Made by a program: the position numbers and the translations under genes. A stretch of 64,000 nucleotides of DNA from positions 248,001 through 312,000 of the forward strand of contig JAMPCJ010000002.1 in the NCBI GenBank assembly GCA_023666275.1, read 5' to 3'. Position 1 is the stretch's first letter. Each line of letters starts with the position of its first letter. The notes beneath the pieces are model-generated. The model worked only from the letters and a program-made list of their open reading frames with translations, was not told the DNA's origin and did not search any database. Shown piece after piece: positions 1 through 8,126 of the stretch. This stretch comes from Treponema brennaborense (GTDB lineage Bacteria > Spirochaetota > Spirochaetia > Treponematales > Treponemataceae).

Positions 1-829
1 TCCCGGAAAGTCCGCAGTCGCAAACATTTCCCGCGCCGAGCGTTGCTTCTGTGCCGTAGCGGATAATCGTTCCGGCAGTGTCCTCCGCGAGAAAATCGGC
101 AAATTCATCGTTTGCCGGAATAAAACCGGTACATTTTTCCGAAAAATACATGAAAATATGTTTTTTTTCTTCAGCGATCGCCTCTTTTGAGCCGAGAATT
201 CCGATATGGGCGGTACCGATGTTTGTGATTATCACATAATCGGGAATAAGCACCGACGCAAGTTCCGCTATTTCTCCGGAACGATTCATTCCCATTTCAA
301 AAATGCCGACTTGATGCTTTTCGCGGATTTTAAAAACGGAAAGCGGCAGTCCGGTTTCCGAATTCAAATTGCCTTCATTTGCCAAAACTTCGTATTTCTG
401 CGACAATACGGCAGCCGCAATCTCTTTTGTCGTTGTCTTTCCGCTGGAACCGGTGATGCCGATCTTTATCAATGACGGAAATTTCTTTACGTATGCTTTT
501 GCCGCACGCTGCAGCGCCGAAAGCGTATTGTCCACAATGATAATGCAGCACGATTCCCGCTCAAGCTCATCGCAATGCCGCGATGCATATTGTTCTGCGG
601 CAAAAACAACAGACGCTCCTTTTTTTACTGCATCAGGGATAAACGCATGCCCGTCCTGATGCGTTCCGATCAGAGGCACAAAAAGGCTTCCTTTTACGAC
701 ATTGCGGCTGTCCGTTGCGACCGACGTAAACGCAGGCATTTTTTTTTCGGCAGTATTTTTCCCGCAAAGAATCTTTCCGGCAACTGCGGCAAGGAGCTCT
801 TGTTCTGTCAGCAATGATTCAAGCGGCAT
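1..829 (-). CDS. murF: UDP-N-acetylmuramoyl-tripeptide--D-alanyl-D-alanine ligase (MurF), 3' end cut by window edge
   Basis: Adds D-Ala-D-Ala to UDP-MurNAc-tripeptide, the last cytoplasmic step of peptidoglycan precursor synthesis. About 276 N-terminal residues are visible; the C-terminal domain lies outside the window. The N-terminal part has the MurF substrate-binding pattern (ATDSRNVVKGSLFVPL near residue 38), followed by the Mur-ligase ATP loop GITGSSGKTTTKE at about 124-136 and the central-domain pattern FEMGMNRSGEI. The start ATG at 829 lies 9 bases after the ftsL stop, so the gene is translated within the mraZ-rsmH-ftsL-murF operon. No ftsI or murE separates ftsL from murF, unlike the classic dcw order. 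Confidence 0.95.
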   Translation of the reverse strand, partial: MPLESLLTEQELLAAVAGKILCGKNTAEKKMPAFTSVATDSRNVVKGSLFVPLIGTHQDGHAFIPDAVKKGASVVFAAEQYASRHCDELERESCCIIIVDNTLSALQRAAKAYVKKFPSLIKIGITGSSGKTTTKEIAAAVLSQKYEVLANEGNLNSETGLPLSVFKIREKHQVGIFEMGMNRSGEIAELASVLIPDYVIITNIGTAHIGILGSKEAIAEEKKHIFMYFSEKCTGFIPANDEFADFLAEDTAGTIIRYGTEATLGAGNVCDCGLSG

Positions 830-838
830 ATTTTTGCT

Positions 839-1135
839 TCACCTTTTTATTTCCACGCGGACTATTTCATCGCTGTCCGCCGGACGCATGCCGAATTTTT
901 CGACAACAATTTTTTCAATTCTTTCCGAACTGCCCAAAAGACTTATTTCCGATATCAATTGCTTGTTGTTTTCTATGAGTTCCTGCTGCTTTTTTTCCAT
1001 TTGGCGCAACTCGCTTTCACGCGAAACATACCGCCATGATTGAATTCCCTGAACGGCGAGCAGCAGCGGAATACCGGCCGCAACCGCAGCTAATTTTATT
1101 TTGTAACCGAAAGCCTGTTTTTTCAATTTTGCCAC
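839..1135 (-). CDS. ftsL: FtsL-like cell division protein
   Basis: A 98-residue bitopic protein with a basic cytoplasmic start, one membrane segment at about residues 13-30, and an extracytoplasmic helix rich in E, K and Q with a leucine-zipper-like pattern at about 38-68. This architecture and its place between rsmH and murF are those of FtsL, which joins FtsB/FtsQ in the divisome. FtsL sequences diverge strongly, so the name rests mainly on size, topology and context. It starts 4 bases after the rsmH stop and ends 9 bases before murF. Confidence 0.75.
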   Translation of the reverse strand: MAKLKKQAFGYKIKLAAVAAGIPLLLAVQGIQSWRYVSRESELRQMEKKQQELIENNKQLISEISLLGSSERIEKIVVEKFGMRPADSDEIVRVEIKR

Positions 1136-1139
1136 CTCT

Positions 1140-2087
1140 CTACGCTGTTTTTCGGATTACGCGCAGCTTTGCGCTTCTTGACGGAGAATTCTGCCGGATT
1201 TCTTCTTCCGACGGCAGCACAGCTTTTCTTGCAAGCAATACTGCTTCAGCTTTCCCTCTACAAGTACATATCGGCTGTTCCGGCGGACAAATACACTGTT
1301 TTGAAAGCATCCTGAAATAATCTTTTACGATTTTATCTTCCAAAGAATGAAATGTAATGACGCCGAGTTTCCCTTCCGTTTTTAAAACCGAAAAAGCCGA
1401 TTTCAGCGCCGGAAGCAGATGTTCAAGTTCGCCGTTGACGGCAATGCGGAGTGCCTGAAACGTTTTTGTTGCCGGATGAATTGCTCCGTGCCGATAAGAA
1501 GCGGGAACCGCGCGATATATAATATCCGCCAGCATTTTCGGGGATGAGATTCTTGCATTCCCGCGCGCTTCGATTATCGCACGCGAAATACGCCGGCTGT
1601 ATCGTTCCCCGCCGAACTGATAAATCAAATTTGCCAGTTTTTCTTCATCGAGCGTGTGAATCAGCGTTTCGGCGCTTTCTCCGGCATTTTGGTTCAGCCG
1701 CATATCGAGATGCCCGTCCTTTCGAAAAGAAAATCCTCTGTCTGATTTTTCGTAATGAAACAAAGAAATTCCCAAATCAAATAAAATAATATCGGGACGG
1801 GGAATTTCCGCAGGATACGCCGCGTAAAAATCATTGAACCACCCCGAATAAAAAGCCATTCTATCGCCGAAACGGGCAAGACGCTCCTTGGCCCGCGCCT
1901 GAATTTCGGCATCCGCATCCACGCCTATCACACGCAATGCATTAAACTGCGAAAGGAACGCTTCGGAATGACCGCCCTCGCCCAATGTCGAGTCAACCAT
2001 AAAAGCGTTTTTTTCGTACGGCTCCCCGACAGGAGTCAAAAAACGCAGGCATTCCTGCAATAAAACCGGCGTATGCACAATTTCCAT
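1140..2087 (-). CDS. rsmH: 16S rRNA (cytosine(1402)-N(4))-methyltransferase RsmH (MraW)
   Basis: About 315 residues. RsmH methylates N4 of C1402 in 16S rRNA using SAM. The family N-terminus HTPVLLQECLRFL is followed by the SAM-binding region (DSTLGEGGHSEAFL), DLGIS, the segment FQALRIAVNGEL and the C-terminal ITFHSLEDKIVKDYF. I chose the ATG at 2087 (MEIVHTPV) because AGGA sits 6 bases upstream; an adjacent in-frame ATG at 2090 is possible. It begins 8 bases after the mraZ stop, so the two are probably co-translated. Confidence 0.97.
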   Translation of the reverse strand: MEIVHTPVLLQECLRFLTPVGEPYEKNAFMVDSTLGEGGHSEAFLSQFNALRVIGVDADAEIQARAKERLARFGDRMAFYSGWFNDFYAAYPAEIPRPDIILFDLGISLFHYEKSDRGFSFRKDGHLDMRLNQNAGESAETLIHTLDEEKLANLIYQFGGERYSRRISRAIIEARGNARISSPKMLADIIYRAVPASYRHGAIHPATKTFQALRIAVNGELEHLLPALKSAFSVLKTEGKLGVITFHSLEDKIVKDYFRMLSKQCICPPEQPICTCRGKAEAVLLARKAVLPSEEEIRQNSPSRSAKLRVIRKTA

Positions 2088-2095
2088 CATATATC

Positions 2096-2539
2096 CTAAA
2101 AGCAAATATCTTTCAATTCTTCTGTTGCCGCAAGAAACGAAGATTCCGTTTCAGCCAGATATTCCTGATATTTCTCGGCATCCCACAACTCAATATATTT
2201 ATTGATACCCAAAATCACGCAGTCTTTTGAAAGCGACGCATATTCGCGCAAACTTTGCGGAACAGAAAGTCTTCCGCTGCGGTCAAATTCGATTTCCTGC
2301 GCCGGCGCAACCAGGCGGCGGATAACAGAACGTGAATTCGCATTAAACGGAGATGCCGTTTCCATTATTTTCGAAAGAAATTTTTCCCACTCACCGGCAG
2401 TAAAAAGCCATAAACAGCAGTCCATAGCATGCGTAATATACAGAGAATTCCCCGTTATTCCTGCCCGCAATTTTGCCGGAAACAGTATTCTGCCTTTTTC
2501 ATCAAGCGTATTGCGGTATTCACCGGTAAGCAATTCCAT
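2096..2539 (-). CDS. mraZ: Transcriptional regulator MraZ
   Basis: A 147-residue protein with two SpoVT/AbrB-like repeats; the family hallmark DEKGRILFPAKLR is near the N-terminus and DRSGRLSVPQSLREYA in the second half. MraZ is the first gene of the division/cell-wall cluster and in other bacteria binds tandem repeats in its own promoter to control the operon. The ATG at 2539 gives the usual start (MELLTGEYRNTLDEKG). A GTG at 2554 is also in frame but falls inside the predicted operator repeats, so it is less likely. Confidence 0.95.
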   Translation of the reverse strand: MELLTGEYRNTLDEKGRILFPAKLRAGITGNSLYITHAMDCCLWLFTAGEWEKFLSKIMETASPFNANSRSVIRRLVAPAQEIEFDRSGRLSVPQSLREYASLSKDCVILGINKYIELWDAEKYQEYLAETESSFLAATEELKDICF

Positions 2540-2540
2540 T

Positions 2541-2564
2541 CCACTATTTCCCACTATCTACCAC
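2541..2564 (-). promoter_or_regulatory. MraZ boxes: three GTGG repeats at 10-bp period
   Basis: On the minus strand GTGG occurs at 2564-2561, 2554-2551 and 2544-2541, exactly 10 bp apart, each preceded by an A (AGTGG). MraZ proteins are known to bind such TGGG- or AGTGG-type repeats with a helical-turn period upstream of mraZ. The array lies between the predicted -10 and the ATG at 2539, so bound MraZ could block both transcription start and translation. Confidence 0.75.
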
Positions 2565-2573
2565 TTATTTCTT

Positions 2574-2602
2574 ATTCTAATCAATAAAATAAAAAAAATC
2601 AA
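2574..2602 (-). promoter_or_regulatory. Sigma-70-type promoter of the mraZ operon
   Basis: On the minus strand -35 TTGATT (2602-2597), a 17-bp spacer and -10 TAGAAT (2579-2574). Initiation about 7 bases downstream falls at the first MraZ box. Confidence 0.6.
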
Positions 2603-2673
2603 TAAAATTACCCGATACAGGCAAAGAAAATACAACTATTTACTTTCATCATTAACATTTATATAGTTATTTG

Positions 2674-3375
2674 ATGATAAATACGTATAACGAAAATTCG
2701 CTTCATCTGAAACTTAAGAATGATTACGCTGAAAAAACAAACGGAAAAACGGAACAAAAAATCGGCAGATATATATGCGACGTTCTGACGCCGGAAAATA
2801 CAATAATCGAAATTCAAACCAAAAATCTCGGAAAGCTGAAACAAAAACTGCATTTTTTCCTGCGCAATTATTCCGTCCTGCTCGTCTATCCCGTAGCCTG
2901 CACTACATATATAGAACGCCGCAGAAACGACGGAACACATATTGCAGCAAGAAAAAGTCCTAAAAAAAACGACATATATACTGCACTGCGCGAACTTTTA
3001 GGGCTGCATCAGCTGCTGCTCGATCCGAATTTTACATTGGAAATTCTGCTGACAACGCAGACAGAAATCCGCATACAAACAGAAAAACCTGTTCAGCTTA
3101 TCAATAAGAGCCGCCGCCACTTGAAAAACTGGTATACCGACGAAAAGATTTTGAATGAAATACACGGCATCAAAACATTTTCTTCGGCAGCAGATTATCT
3201 CGCACTGCTTCCGGCGCACATTGCAGAACCTTTTTGCGCAAAAAATATACAAGATACCGGCATCTGCGCAGATGCGCATTGCCTGCTTTGGCTTTTGCAC
3301 AAAACCGGACTCATTCGGCTCACGGAAATAAAAGGAAAAACAAAATTTTACTGCCGAACCGAAGGCGATTTCTGA
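2674..3375 (+). CDS. Conserved-type hypothetical protein, possible PD-(D/E)XK nuclease-like core
   Basis: About 233 residues, divergent from mraZ. I do not recognise a named family with confidence. Residues about 20-70 read as Glu-rich helix, a strand CDVLTPENTIIEIQTKN, then helix and strand FLRNYSVLLVYPVA, which resembles the D-x(n)-E-x-(Q/K) core of PD-(D/E)XK nucleases. The C-terminal half (about 150-230) looks helical with a possible winged-helix end (LLWLLHKTGLIRLTEIKGKTKFYC). No signal peptide or membrane segment is seen. The ATG at 2674 is preceded in frame by TTG at 2671; neither has a clear ribosome site. Nuclease activity is only an inference. Confidence 0.6.
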   Translation: MINTYNENSLHLKLKNDYAEKTNGKTEQKIGRYICDVLTPENTIIEIQTKNLGKLKQKLHFFLRNYSVLLVYPVACTTYIERRRNDGTHIAARKSPKKNDIYTALRELLGLHQLLLDPNFTLEILLTTQTEIRIQTEKPVQLINKSRRHLKNWYTDEKILNEIHGIKTFSSAADYLALLPAHIAEPFCAKNIQDTGICADAHCLLWLLHKTGLIRLTEIKGKTKFYCRTEGDF

Positions 3376-3409
3376 CAAGTACCTTGCGCTGCCGTAATAA
3401 AAAGCACCG

Positions 3410-3437
3410 AAAATAAAAAAAAGCGGACAGTGTCCGC
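3410..3437 (-). terminator. Rho-independent terminator of the flaA operon
   Basis: Perfect stem GCGGAC/GTCCGC with a 3-base loop (3423-3437), followed on the minus strand by T8-A-T4. It lies about 40 bases past the second flaA stop. Confidence 0.85.
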
Positions 3438-3474
3438 AATAAACACCGCCCGCTTTCAAAACCAGAATGGAATT

Positions 3475-4245
3475 TTACCAGTTATCGACCATATCATCTT
3501 CATCCATATGGCTTATATCATACAAGTCCGTAAACGCACGCAAATCGTCGAAATACATATAATACGATCCCATGGCAAGCTCCGGATCGCAGTCAACACG
3601 GAAACCGACAACCCGCACTCCGGGGCGATCTCCGTGATACGCACTTGACTGAATGATGCCTCTCCGTCCGTCCGGCGACGGCGGAATTTTTACACTCATC
3701 TTTTTCCAGCCGGAAAAATCGAGCGTGCCCATATACAATTCAAAATTGTGTCCGTAATAATCCTGAATAAGCAATGTAAGCTTATGCGGCTGATTCCGTC
3801 CCGCAATATACACGGAAATCATCTTGGTTACGCCTTCTATCGGAAGAGGACGCACCGCCGTAATGTAAAACGAATTCACGCCGCGATGGAAAAATTCGGC
3901 TTTAACACCGAGAACATGTTTCGATTTTGTTCCTTCTTCTTCCGATTGTTCGCCGTCGATAGACGGAATAGGATCGCCGCCGTCGCTTTTTGCTCGGTAT
4001 TTATTTTCAAAAGCCGGCGCATCGAACAGTCTTGCGGCGATAACGCCGTTATCGGGGGAAATTCGTGCATTCCAGGAACCTTCCCGTTCAAACAGATCGA
4101 CGGAAACCTCTTTTATATCCCATTCTGCGGAATCCTGCCCCTCATTCGGATCCGGATCGGAAACCGAAGATGTAACGCCCTGCTGCGCGAACATAAAACC
4201 GGCAATTCCGGCGGTCAGTATCAAAGTTGCCCATATTTTTTTCAT
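3475..4245 (-). CDS. flaA: Flagellar filament outer layer protein, FlaA family (second of pair)
   Basis: A 256-residue secreted protein with a signal peptide (MKKIWATLILTAGIAGFMFAQ, cleavage after about residue 20). FlaA proteins coat the periplasmic flagellar filaments of spirochaetes. Family features: VLGVKAEFFHRGVNSFYI, the beta-rich segment ISVYIAGRNQPHKLTLLIQD, MGTLDFSGWKKM and VVGFRVDCDPE followed by YYMYFDDLRAFTD. It overlaps the upstream flaA paralogue by 4 bases (ATGA), so the two are translationally coupled. A strong terminator follows. Which numbered FlaA (FlaA2, FlaA3) it matches cannot be decided here. Confidence 0.9.
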   Translation of the reverse strand: MKKIWATLILTAGIAGFMFAQQGVTSSVSDPDPNEGQDSAEWDIKEVSVDLFEREGSWNARISPDNGVIAARLFDAPAFENKYRAKSDGGDPIPSIDGEQSEEEGTKSKHVLGVKAEFFHRGVNSFYITAVRPLPIEGVTKMISVYIAGRNQPHKLTLLIQDYYGHNFELYMGTLDFSGWKKMSVKIPPSPDGRRGIIQSSAYHGDRPGVRVVGFRVDCDPELAMGSYYMYFDDLRAFTDLYDISHMDEDDMVDNW

Positions 4246-4976
4246 GCTCCGGCCTCCTCACTGTTTTCGGAAAAATCTACGGAACGCAGTTCGTATCCGT
4301 CATAAATATTGTTCAGCGTATGCGTCGTGTATTTCAGCTGATCAAAATATATGACAAAATCATCGACAAATTCATTCGGATCGCTTTTTACGCGGAAGCC
4401 GACAAATGTAAGCGACTCCGGACCGGAACGCAGACGGGACTGCTGTCTGATATGACCGGGAACATTCACGATAAGATTCCGCCAGCCGGAAAAATTCATT
4501 GTTCCGGCTTTCAAAACATGCACGCGTCCGTCCGCATCACGGATCATAACATCAAGCGTATATACATAATTCGCGCCCCATACCCAAAAGTCAATCTGCG
4601 TTACCAAACCCTGCAGCGGAATTTCGTGGTTTTTCTGTTCGCCGTTTTCGTCGTCTGTCACCGGAACAATTTCAAACCAGTTGTCGCCTTTCCGATTGAA
4701 ACTCGTCTTGACGCCGAGAACTTTCGGATCCGGATCGCCTTCCTTTCTCAAAGGACGCAGGGAATTCGGAATGCCGTCGAAATATCCCATTTTCGGATAT
4801 CCTTCGGCAACAAACCTGCTCGCAAGAACATGCCACGACCATTCATCGTTCGTTGTGTCAAAATCGTCTAAAATGATGGTCTCGACGCTCTTTGTGCTCG
4901 GCTGCGCAAAAACAGGTATGCACAAGACACAAAACAGCAAAAGACCCGCACAGATAATTCTGCCCTGTTTCATCAA
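4242..4976 (-). CDS. flaA: Flagellar filament outer layer protein, FlaA family (first of pair)
   Basis: A 244-residue FlaA paralogue with a signal peptide ending near CIPVFAQ (about residue 25). The conserved frame is the same as in its neighbour: VLGVKTSFNRKGDNWFEI, IDFWVWGANYVYTLDVMI, AGTMNFSGWRNL, FVGFRVKSDPNEFVDD and YFDQLKY. It is the promoter-proximal gene of the pair, with AAGGAG upstream of the ATG and a consensus sigma-70 promoter at 5029-5057. It diverges from fba, an arrangement also found in Treponema pallidum. Confidence 0.9.
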   Translation of the reverse strand: MMKQGRIICAGLLLFCVLCIPVFAQPSTKSVETIILDDFDTTNDEWSWHVLASRFVAEGYPKMGYFDGIPNSLRPLRKEGDPDPKVLGVKTSFNRKGDNWFEIVPVTDDENGEQKNHEIPLQGLVTQIDFWVWGANYVYTLDVMIRDADGRVHVLKAGTMNFSGWRNLIVNVPGHIRQQSRLRSGPESLTFVGFRVKSDPNEFVDDFVIYFDQLKYTTHTLNNIYDGYELRSVDFSENSEEAGA

Positions 4977-5028
4977 TAAAACTCCTTTTCGGTATATAAA
5001 AACATAGTCTGTCTATAGTATCGGCTAG

Positions 5029-5057
5029 ATTATATTTGTTCAAACAATATTTGTCAA
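5029..5057 (-). promoter_or_regulatory. Perfect consensus sigma-70 promoter for the flaA pair
   Basis: Minus strand: TTGACA (5057-5052), 17-bp spacer, TATAAT (5034-5029). Both hexamers match the housekeeping consensus exactly; nothing resembling a sigma-28 promoter is seen at this gene. Confidence 0.85.
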
Positions 5058-5086
5058 ACTCTTTTGATTATTTTCATTTTTTCTAC

Positions 5087-5115
5087 TTGATTATTTTACA
5101 CCATAATTCTAAAAT
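5087..5115 (+). promoter_or_regulatory. Promoter of the fructose-bisphosphate aldolase gene
   Basis: TTGATT (5087-5092), 17-bp spacer, TAAAAT (5110-5115); divergent from the flaA promoter, with -35 elements about 30 bp apart. Confidence 0.6.
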
Positions 5116-5178
5116 CAACGAAAGATTTCACCAACGTTTATTGCTTTCGGTAAATTTTACAGATTTCAAGGAGCCGTT

Positions 5179-6174
5179 ATGATCAGTTACAAAGAGCTCG
5201 GACTGGTAAACACCCGCGGAATGTTTGAAAAAGCAGTGAAAGGCGGATATGCCGTTCCGGCGTACAATTTCAATAATATGGAACAGCTTCAGGCCATTAT
5301 TCAGGCATGCGTGGAAACAAAATCGCCGGTTATACTGCAGGTTTCCGCCGGCGCGCGGAAATACGCGAACCAGACGCTGCTGCGCTATATGGCGCAGGGT
5401 GCAGTCGAATACGCAAAAGAACTGGGATGCGCAAATCCGCAAATCACGCTGCACCTCGATCACGGCAATTCTTTCGAGCTGTGCAAATCATGCATAGATA
5501 TGGGCTTTTCGTCGGTCATGATTGACGGTTCTTCGCTTCCATTTGACGAAAATGCCGCGCTGACGAAGCAGGTTGTCGATTACGCGCATCAGTACGACGT
5601 AACGGTCGAAGGGGAACTCGGCGTTCTTGCCGGCGTGGAAGACGATGTCTGCGCGGAAGAAAGCCACTACACGAAACCGGAAGAAGTTCAGGAATTCGTA
5701 AAGCGGACAGGCGTCGATTCTCTCGCGATTTCCATAGGAACAAGCCACGGCCGCCAAAAATTCAAACCGGAACAGTGCGTGCGCGGCGCAGACGGCATCC
5801 TGATTCCGCCGCCGCTTGCTTTCGACGTACTCGAAGAAATAGAAAAAAAACTTCCCGGATTTCCGATCGTTCTGCACGGATCTTCGTCCGTTCCGCAGGA
5901 ATATGTGCGCCAGGTGGAACAATTCGGCGGGAAACTTGCCGACTCCGTCGGTATTCCGGAAGAACAGCTACGCAAAGCCGCAAAATCGGCAGTCTGCAAA
6001 ATCAATATAGATTCCGACGGCCGGCTGGCAATGACAGCCGCTATCAGAAAAGTTTTTGCCGAACATCCGGAAGAATTCGATCCGAGGAAATATCTGGGGC
6101 CGGCGCGCGACGAACTGAAAAAGCTTTATATGCATAAAAATATAGAAGTTCTCGGTTCCGCAAACCGCCTGTAA
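5179..6174 (+). CDS. fba: Class II fructose-bisphosphate aldolase
   Basis: A 331-residue zinc-dependent aldolase that cleaves fructose 1,6-bisphosphate into DHAP and glyceraldehyde 3-phosphate. It starts FEKAVKGGYAVPAYNFNN; the catalytic/zinc segment is ITLHLDHGNSFE (Asp94, His95), with further metal and phosphate-binding segments AISIGTSHG and IVLHGSSSVP, and NIDSDGRLAMT near the end. AAGGAG lies 6 bases before the ATG. It is monocistronic, with its own promoter and a strong terminator. Confidence 0.97.
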   Translation: MISYKELGLVNTRGMFEKAVKGGYAVPAYNFNNMEQLQAIIQACVETKSPVILQVSAGARKYANQTLLRYMAQGAVEYAKELGCANPQITLHLDHGNSFELCKSCIDMGFSSVMIDGSSLPFDENAALTKQVVDYAHQYDVTVEGELGVLAGVEDDVCAEESHYTKPEEVQEFVKRTGVDSLAISIGTSHGRQKFKPEQCVRGADGILIPPPLAFDVLEEIEKKLPGFPIVLHGSSSVPQEYVRQVEQFGGKLADSVGIPEEQLRKAAKSAVCKINIDSDGRLAMTAAIRKVFAEHPEEFDPRKYLGPARDELKKLYMHKNIEVLGSANRL

Positions 6175-6244
6175 TACAGATTTCTGCCGGAATTCGGCCT
6201 TTTGACCGAAAACCGCTGTTCAAAAGCCAAAAGGCTGAAAACAC

Positions 6245-6295
6245 AAAAAAACGCCCTGCGCTGCCGTTATTCCGCGCACGGCGTTTTTTATTTAA
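6245..6295 (+). terminator. Bidirectional-looking terminator after fba
   Basis: A-run then ACGCC-TGCGC, loop, GCGCA-GGCGT with one C:C mismatch, followed by T6. The stretch 6175-6485 between fba and the response regulator otherwise holds only this hairpin, short imperfect inverted repeats and the downstream -10 element (TATAAT at 6356). Confidence 0.8.
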
Positions 6296-6485
6296 AAATA
6301 CTTGATATTAAATCGCATAAGAAGCTATCTACTAGAAATATCCGTTTTTTTTCGCTATAATTCAAATAAATTTTACAGACATATTTTCATGCGGACTGCA
6401 ATTATCCGCATGAATTACAGCAAAATATTGCGGCGTGAACTTCGGGTATTTATCTGAATGAAAAAAATATTTTTGTGAGGAGAAA

Positions 6486-8054
6486 ATGGCCAAACACAAA
6501 ATTTTGATTGTAGATGATTCGGAAATAAACAGAGCGTTGCTGACGGATATGCTTGAGGACAACTTTGATATTTTCGAAGCAACCGACGGAACGGAAGCAT
6601 ATTCCATGATTCTTGCCGGCAAGCATGATTTTTCCGTAATGCTTCTCGACATTATGATGCCGAAAATGGACGGATTCGAACTGCTTGAAATCATGAATCA
6701 AAAGAAATGGATTCAGGATATTCCGGTTATTATGATTTCATCGGAAAAAGGCGAATCCTCAATGGAACGCGCATACGATTTAGGGGCGCTTGATTTTATC
6801 GATCGGCCGTTCAACGAGCGCATCGTCAAGCGGCGGATTATGAGCACAATCATGCTTTCCGCCCGGCAGAAGGAACTTTCGAATTTCGCAGCAAGCCAGA
6901 TTTACGAAAAAGCGAAAGACAACATGCTGATGATAAACATTCTTTCGCATATCGTCGAATTCCGCAACGGAGAAAGCGGTCTGCATGTTTTTAATGTTTC
7001 GATGATCACAAAAATGATTCTGGAGCATCTGATCAAAAAAAATGCCGCATACGGAATTTCGGAAAAAGACGTTATGCTGATTTGCAGCGCTTCGGCGCTT
7101 CACGACATCGGAAAAATCGCCATTCCCGACGAAATTCTGAACAAACCGGGACGATTTACGCCGGAAGAATTCGCAGTCATGAAAACGCATTCCATGAAAG
7201 GCGCGGAAATGCTCGACGAATTGGGAATGTGGAAAGACGAACCGCTTGTGAAATACGCATACCAAATTTGCCGCTGGCATCATGAGCGCTGGGACGGCAA
7301 GGGATATCCGGACGGAATCGCCGGCGAACAGATTCCGATTGCGGCGCAGGTTGTCGCGCTTGCCGACGTGTATGATGCACTGACAAGCAAAAGATGCTAT
7401 AAAAACGCATTTTCGCATGAAAAAGCCGTAGAAATGATTCTGAACGGTGAATGCGGCGCAATGAATCCGGATTTGCTTTCCGCGCTGTCCGAAATTTCAG
7501 ATGATCTCAAAAACGAAATGATAAAAAGCTCGCACGGAATCCAGCAGGAAATCGAAATACCGGAAGAGCTTAACGAAGAATTCAGGATAGGAAATTTCGA
7601 CCGTTCGCATCATCTTGTGGAACGGCTGCGGCAGCAGGAGCAGAAAAATGAAATTATCGAAATGCTCACAAAAAATATCGTATTTGAAATCGACCATAAT
7701 TCAAATATCATAATTTTTTCGGAAACAGCGGCAAAACGGCTCGGCAGCGCCGAAACGATTATTCATGCCGAAAAATCATCCGGAGAAACCAGTTTGTTCA
7801 AAGACGGCGACTTTGCGCTTCTGCTTGAACGCGCAAGAAACACAACAAAAGACGAACCGTTTGCGGAAAACAAATATTTGCTGAAAATCAACGGGCAGGA
7901 GAAATGGATGAACATTATAACCCGTTCGATTTGGTCGGAAGATATCGTAAGCGAATATCAAGGTGCCGTGGGCGTTATCAGCGCAACGCAGGGACTTCTT
8001 GAAAAAGCAATCGGTCTGCATGACACGGCAAAGGAAGCCGATGCTTCTTCCTGA
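6486..8054 (+). CDS. Response regulator with REC, HD-GYP and C-terminal PAS-like region
   Basis: A 522-residue predicted cyclic-di-GMP phosphodiesterase under phosphorelay control. REC domain at 1-125 with the acidic pair at residues 10-11 and phospho-acceptor Asp55 (LLDIMMPKMDG). HD-GYP domain at about 145-340: HDIGK at 206-210, HHERWDGKGYPDG near 264-276 and ALADVYDALTSKR. All metal ligands and the GYP signature look intact. Residues 385-520 form a separate domain with PAS-like strands (KNIVFEIDHNSNIIIFSE). GAGGAGAAAATG gives a clear start. The Hpt gene follows after a 72-bp gap, suggesting the two belong to one relay. Confidence 0.92.
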   Translation: MAKHKILIVDDSEINRALLTDMLEDNFDIFEATDGTEAYSMILAGKHDFSVMLLDIMMPKMDGFELLEIMNQKKWIQDIPVIMISSEKGESSMERAYDLGALDFIDRPFNERIVKRRIMSTIMLSARQKELSNFAASQIYEKAKDNMLMINILSHIVEFRNGESGLHVFNVSMITKMILEHLIKKNAAYGISEKDVMLICSASALHDIGKIAIPDEILNKPGRFTPEEFAVMKTHSMKGAEMLDELGMWKDEPLVKYAYQICRWHHERWDGKGYPDGIAGEQIPIAAQVVALADVYDALTSKRCYKNAFSHEKAVEMILNGECGAMNPDLLSALSEISDDLKNEMIKSSHGIQQEIEIPEELNEEFRIGNFDRSHHLVERLRQQEQKNEIIEMLTKNIVFEIDHNSNIIIFSETAAKRLGSAETIIHAEKSSGETSLFKDGDFALLLERARNTTKDEPFAENKYLLKINGQEKWMNIITRSIWSEDIVSEYQGAVGVISATQGLLEKAIGLHDTAKEADASS

Positions 8055-8126
8055 CAGGAAATCAATGACATGAATCTGTTTGCGTTCATGCAGAATCAAT
8101 AGAATCAGTTATAAACGGAGTGAAAT

